Shown here: in pieces, positions 6,567 through 8,220 of the stretch
How positions within the stretch are numbered: position 1 is the stretch's first letter
Layout: each line of letters starts with the position of its first letter
Assembly: GCA_030043545.1 (NCBI GenBank)
Contig: JASHXM010000169.1
Coordinates: 1-8,220 of the forward strand
Direction of reading: 5' to 3'
DNA length: 8,220 bases
Source: Thermoplasmata archaeon
Lineage (GTDB): Archaea; Thermoplasmatota; Thermoplasmata; Lutacidiplasmatales; UBA184
Position numbers and translations under genes: made by a program
Notes under the pieces: generated by a model
Databases searched by the model: none
Seen by the model: the letters and a program-made list of their open reading frames with translations, nothing else
Told to the model about the DNA's origin: nothing

Positions 6567-8220
6567 ATGTCGAGTGGTGCGAGGAGCCCCGGGCTCGGGA
6601 TGACGATCGGAGTGTCGGAGAGTTCGGCCGGCGCCCTCCGCCCCATCGCGGATGTGGCTCGGGATCTCGGACTGCCGCCCGAGGCGTGGGCGCCGTACGG
6701 GCGCTGGATCGCCAAGATCGACCCGGCCCGTCTGGCCGGCTCTGGCGGCCGCCCGGCGGGAAAGATCGTCCTCGTCACCGGCATGACTCCGACGGGGAGC
6801 GGGGTCGGCAAGACCGTGACGACCCTCGCGCTCGCCGCGGGACTGCGTCAGCTCGGCGTGCGGGCGGTCGCGTGCCTGCGGCAGCCGTCGCTCGGCCCGG
6901 TGTTCGGGATCAAAGGCGGCGGCGCCGGCGGCGGTCGCGCGACCGTCGAGCCATCGGCCGAGGTGAACCTGGGGCTGACCGGGGACCTCGACGCCGTCAC
7001 GAACGCCCACAACCTGCTCGCCTCGCTCGTCGACAACCACCTGCATCACGGGGACCCGTCCGACCTCGACCCCGCGTCGATCGACTGGCCGCGGGCGCTC
7101 GACCTCGAGGATCGCGCCCTCCGCCAGATCGAGGTCGGTCTCGGGGCGGGCAACGGACCGGTCCGGCGCGCGTCGTTCATCATCACCCCCGCCTCGGAGG
7201 TGACCGCCCTCCTCGGACTCGTGCACGGGCCGACGGAGCTTCGCGCACGGCTCGACCGGATCGAGGTCGGCCGTACCCGAGGCGGTCGCCGCGTCACCGC
7301 CGGCGACCTGGGAGCCGGGGGCGCCATGGCCGCGCTGCTTCGCCACGCCCTCCAGCCGAACCTTCTGCAGACCCCCGACGGCACCCCGGTCCTCGTGCAC
7401 GGGGGGCCGTTCGGGAACCTGTCGTACGGGACGACGACGATTACCTCCCTCGACGTGGCCCGACGGCTCGCCGACGTGGTCGTGGTCGAAGCCGGATTCG
7501 CGACCGACCTCGGGGCGGAGAAGTTCGTCGACCTGTTCGCCCCGCTCGGCGACCTCGAGCCGTCCGCGGCCGTCCTGGTGGCGAGCGTGCCCGGCCTCCG
7601 CGCCCACGCCGCGAGTTCGTCCGACCCGAACTCCTTGGAGCCCGGGCTCGAGAACCTTGACCAGCACGTCGCGAACGTCCGCGCCCTCGGCCTGGCGCCG
7701 ATCGTAGCCCTCAACCGGTTCCCGGACGACGGGGCGGCGGAGCTCGCGCAGGTGCGCACGCACCTCGACGCCGCCTCCGTGCGTCTCGAGGAGGCGACCG
7801 GCTACACGCAGGGCGGCGCCGGCAGTCTCGACCTCGCGCGGGCGGTGGCGGCCGCCGCCCAGGGGACGTCGGTCGCCCGGCCGATCTACGGCGCGCACGA
7901 CCCGCTCCGGACGAAGATGGAGACGATCGTGCGGAGGCTGTACGGAGGCGAAGGGGTCGACCTCGACCCGGCGGCCGAGGCGCAGCTCGCGTCGGGGGAG
8001 ATCCCCGACGCCGACTCTCTCCCGGTCTGCCTCGCGAAAACACCGCTGTCGCTCAGCGACGACCCCCACAAGCTCGGGCGACCGCGCGGTTTCCGGGTCC
8101 GGGTGCGTCGCTTCGTGCGCGCGCCCGGCGCCGGCTACCTGGTGGCGCTGCTCGGGGAGATCCAGACGATGCCCGGCCTCCCCCGCACGCCCCGGGCGTT
8201 CCGGATCGGCACGGACGAGT
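6567..8220 (+). CDS. fhs: Formate-tetrahydrofolate ligase, partial at the right edge
   Basis: This enzyme (formyltetrahydrofolate synthetase) makes 10-formyl-THF from formate, THF and ATP, through formyl phosphate, in the cytosol. 551 codons are present; by comparison with the roughly 557-aa family only about ten residues are missing. Landmarks counted from M1 at 6567: P-loop MTPTGSGVGKT (73-83), LRQPSLGPVFGIKGGGAGGG (104-123), LTGDLDAVTNAHNLLASLVD (137-156), then HGGPFGNLSYG, EAGFATDLGAEKF and, near the end, MPGLPRTP. Two positions depart from the usual sequence: the normally LREPSLGP motif has Gln106 for Glu, and GDxHA is GDLDA. ATG at 6567 fits the predicted transcript start; ATG at 6600, in the same frame, is the alternative (11 residues shorter), and neither has a convincing Shine-Dalgarno sequence. 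It is divergent from the helical-protein gene and seems to share an operator with it. Confidence 0.95.
   Translation, partial: MSSGARSPGLGMTIGVSESSAGALRPIADVARDLGLPPEAWAPYGRWIAKIDPARLAGSGGRPAGKIVLVTGMTPTGSGVGKTVTTLALAAGLRQLGVRAVACLRQPSLGPVFGIKGGGAGGGRATVEPSAEVNLGLTGDLDAVTNAHNLLASLVDNHLHHGDPSDLDPASIDWPRALDLEDRALRQIEVGLGAGNGPVRRASFIITPASEVTALLGLVHGPTELRARLDRIEVGRTRGGRRVTAGDLGAGGAMAALLRHALQPNLLQTPDGTPVLVHGGPFGNLSYGTTTITSLDVARRLADVVVVEAGFATDLGAEKFVDLFAPLGDLEPSAAVLVASVPGLRAHAASSSDPNSLEPGLENLDQHVANVRALGLAPIVALNRFPDDGAAELAQVRTHLDAASVRLEEATGYTQGGAGSLDLARAVAAAAQGTSVARPIYGAHDPLRTKMETIVRRLYGGEGVDLDPAAEAQLASGEIPDADSLPVCLAKTPLSLSDDPHKLGRPRGFRVRVRRFVRAPGAGYLVALLGEIQTMPGLPRTPRAFRIGTDE

Noticed and set aside
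6460..6580. A complete tRNA gene on the minus strand
   Set aside because: The T-arm signature is present, but no D-arm with GG, no anticodon loop with U33 and a purine 37, and no full 7-bp acceptor at the right distance could be found, including with extra spacing for an intron.
5667..8069. An 800-aa open frame on the minus strand covering fhs and the helical-protein gene
   Set aside because: Most of it is antisense to fhs, whose family motifs are unmistakable. The Arg/Gly/Val-rich part is what high-GC antisense frames give. Only the portion from about 6473 down is kept as a gene.
1..8220. CRISPR arrays, insertion sequences, transposases or integrases
   Set aside because: No regularly spaced direct repeats, no terminal inverted repeats and no mobile-element proteins were seen.

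Overview
The window is about 70% G+C, has very short intergenic gaps, and its promoters look archaeal. Three transcription starts can be inferred. Each has an isolated A/T-rich core (CTTA or ATTA) in otherwise G/C-rich DNA. In two of them the core begins exactly 30 nt before the start codon, as expected for a TATA box driving a leaderless mRNA, and the third predicts a leader of about 5 nt. I favour a high-GC archaeon, with Thermoplasmatota-like lineages as a guess. A bacterium is not excluded, because group 3b hydrogenases and formate-tetrahydrofolate ligase occur in both domains.

Bases 16-5549 (minus strand) form one tightly packed six-gene operon, in transcription order: a branched-chain aminotransferase (ilvE-like), hydrogenase beta subunit (two 4Fe-4S motifs), a small cyclic-nucleotide-binding-fold protein, gamma subunit (FAD/NAD(P) reductase with a 2Fe-2S motif), delta subunit (small [NiFe] subunit) and alpha subunit (large [NiFe] subunit). 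The beta-gamma-delta-alpha set is that of a cytosolic NADP(H)-linked group 3b [NiFe] hydrogenase (sulfhydrogenase type). Junctions are ATGA overlaps, a 17-bp overlap or a 1-nt gap, so the genes are probably co-transcribed and translationally coupled. No hydrogenase maturation gene lies in the window.

Bases 5550-5666 hold a short hairpin and the operon promoter. Bases 5667-6473 (minus) encode an unrecognised, largely helical protein of 268 aa with a basic, probably disordered N-terminus. It is divergent from formate-tetrahydrofolate ligase (fhs, plus strand, from 6567), which runs off the right edge about ten codons before its expected end.

The most interesting signal is regulatory. A 16-bp dyad (GTCAACTCGGGCTGAC) sits in the divergent region, exactly 6 bp from the TATA-like core on each side. 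A related dyad (GTCAACTCACGTTCAC) sits exactly 6 bp upstream of the core of the aminotransferase-hydrogenase promoter. This suggests that one regulator controls the hydrogenase operon, the one-carbon enzyme and the unknown helical protein. Functionally, H2/NADPH exchange by the hydrogenase could be linked to amino-acid transamination and folate-bound formate metabolism; that linkage is inference.
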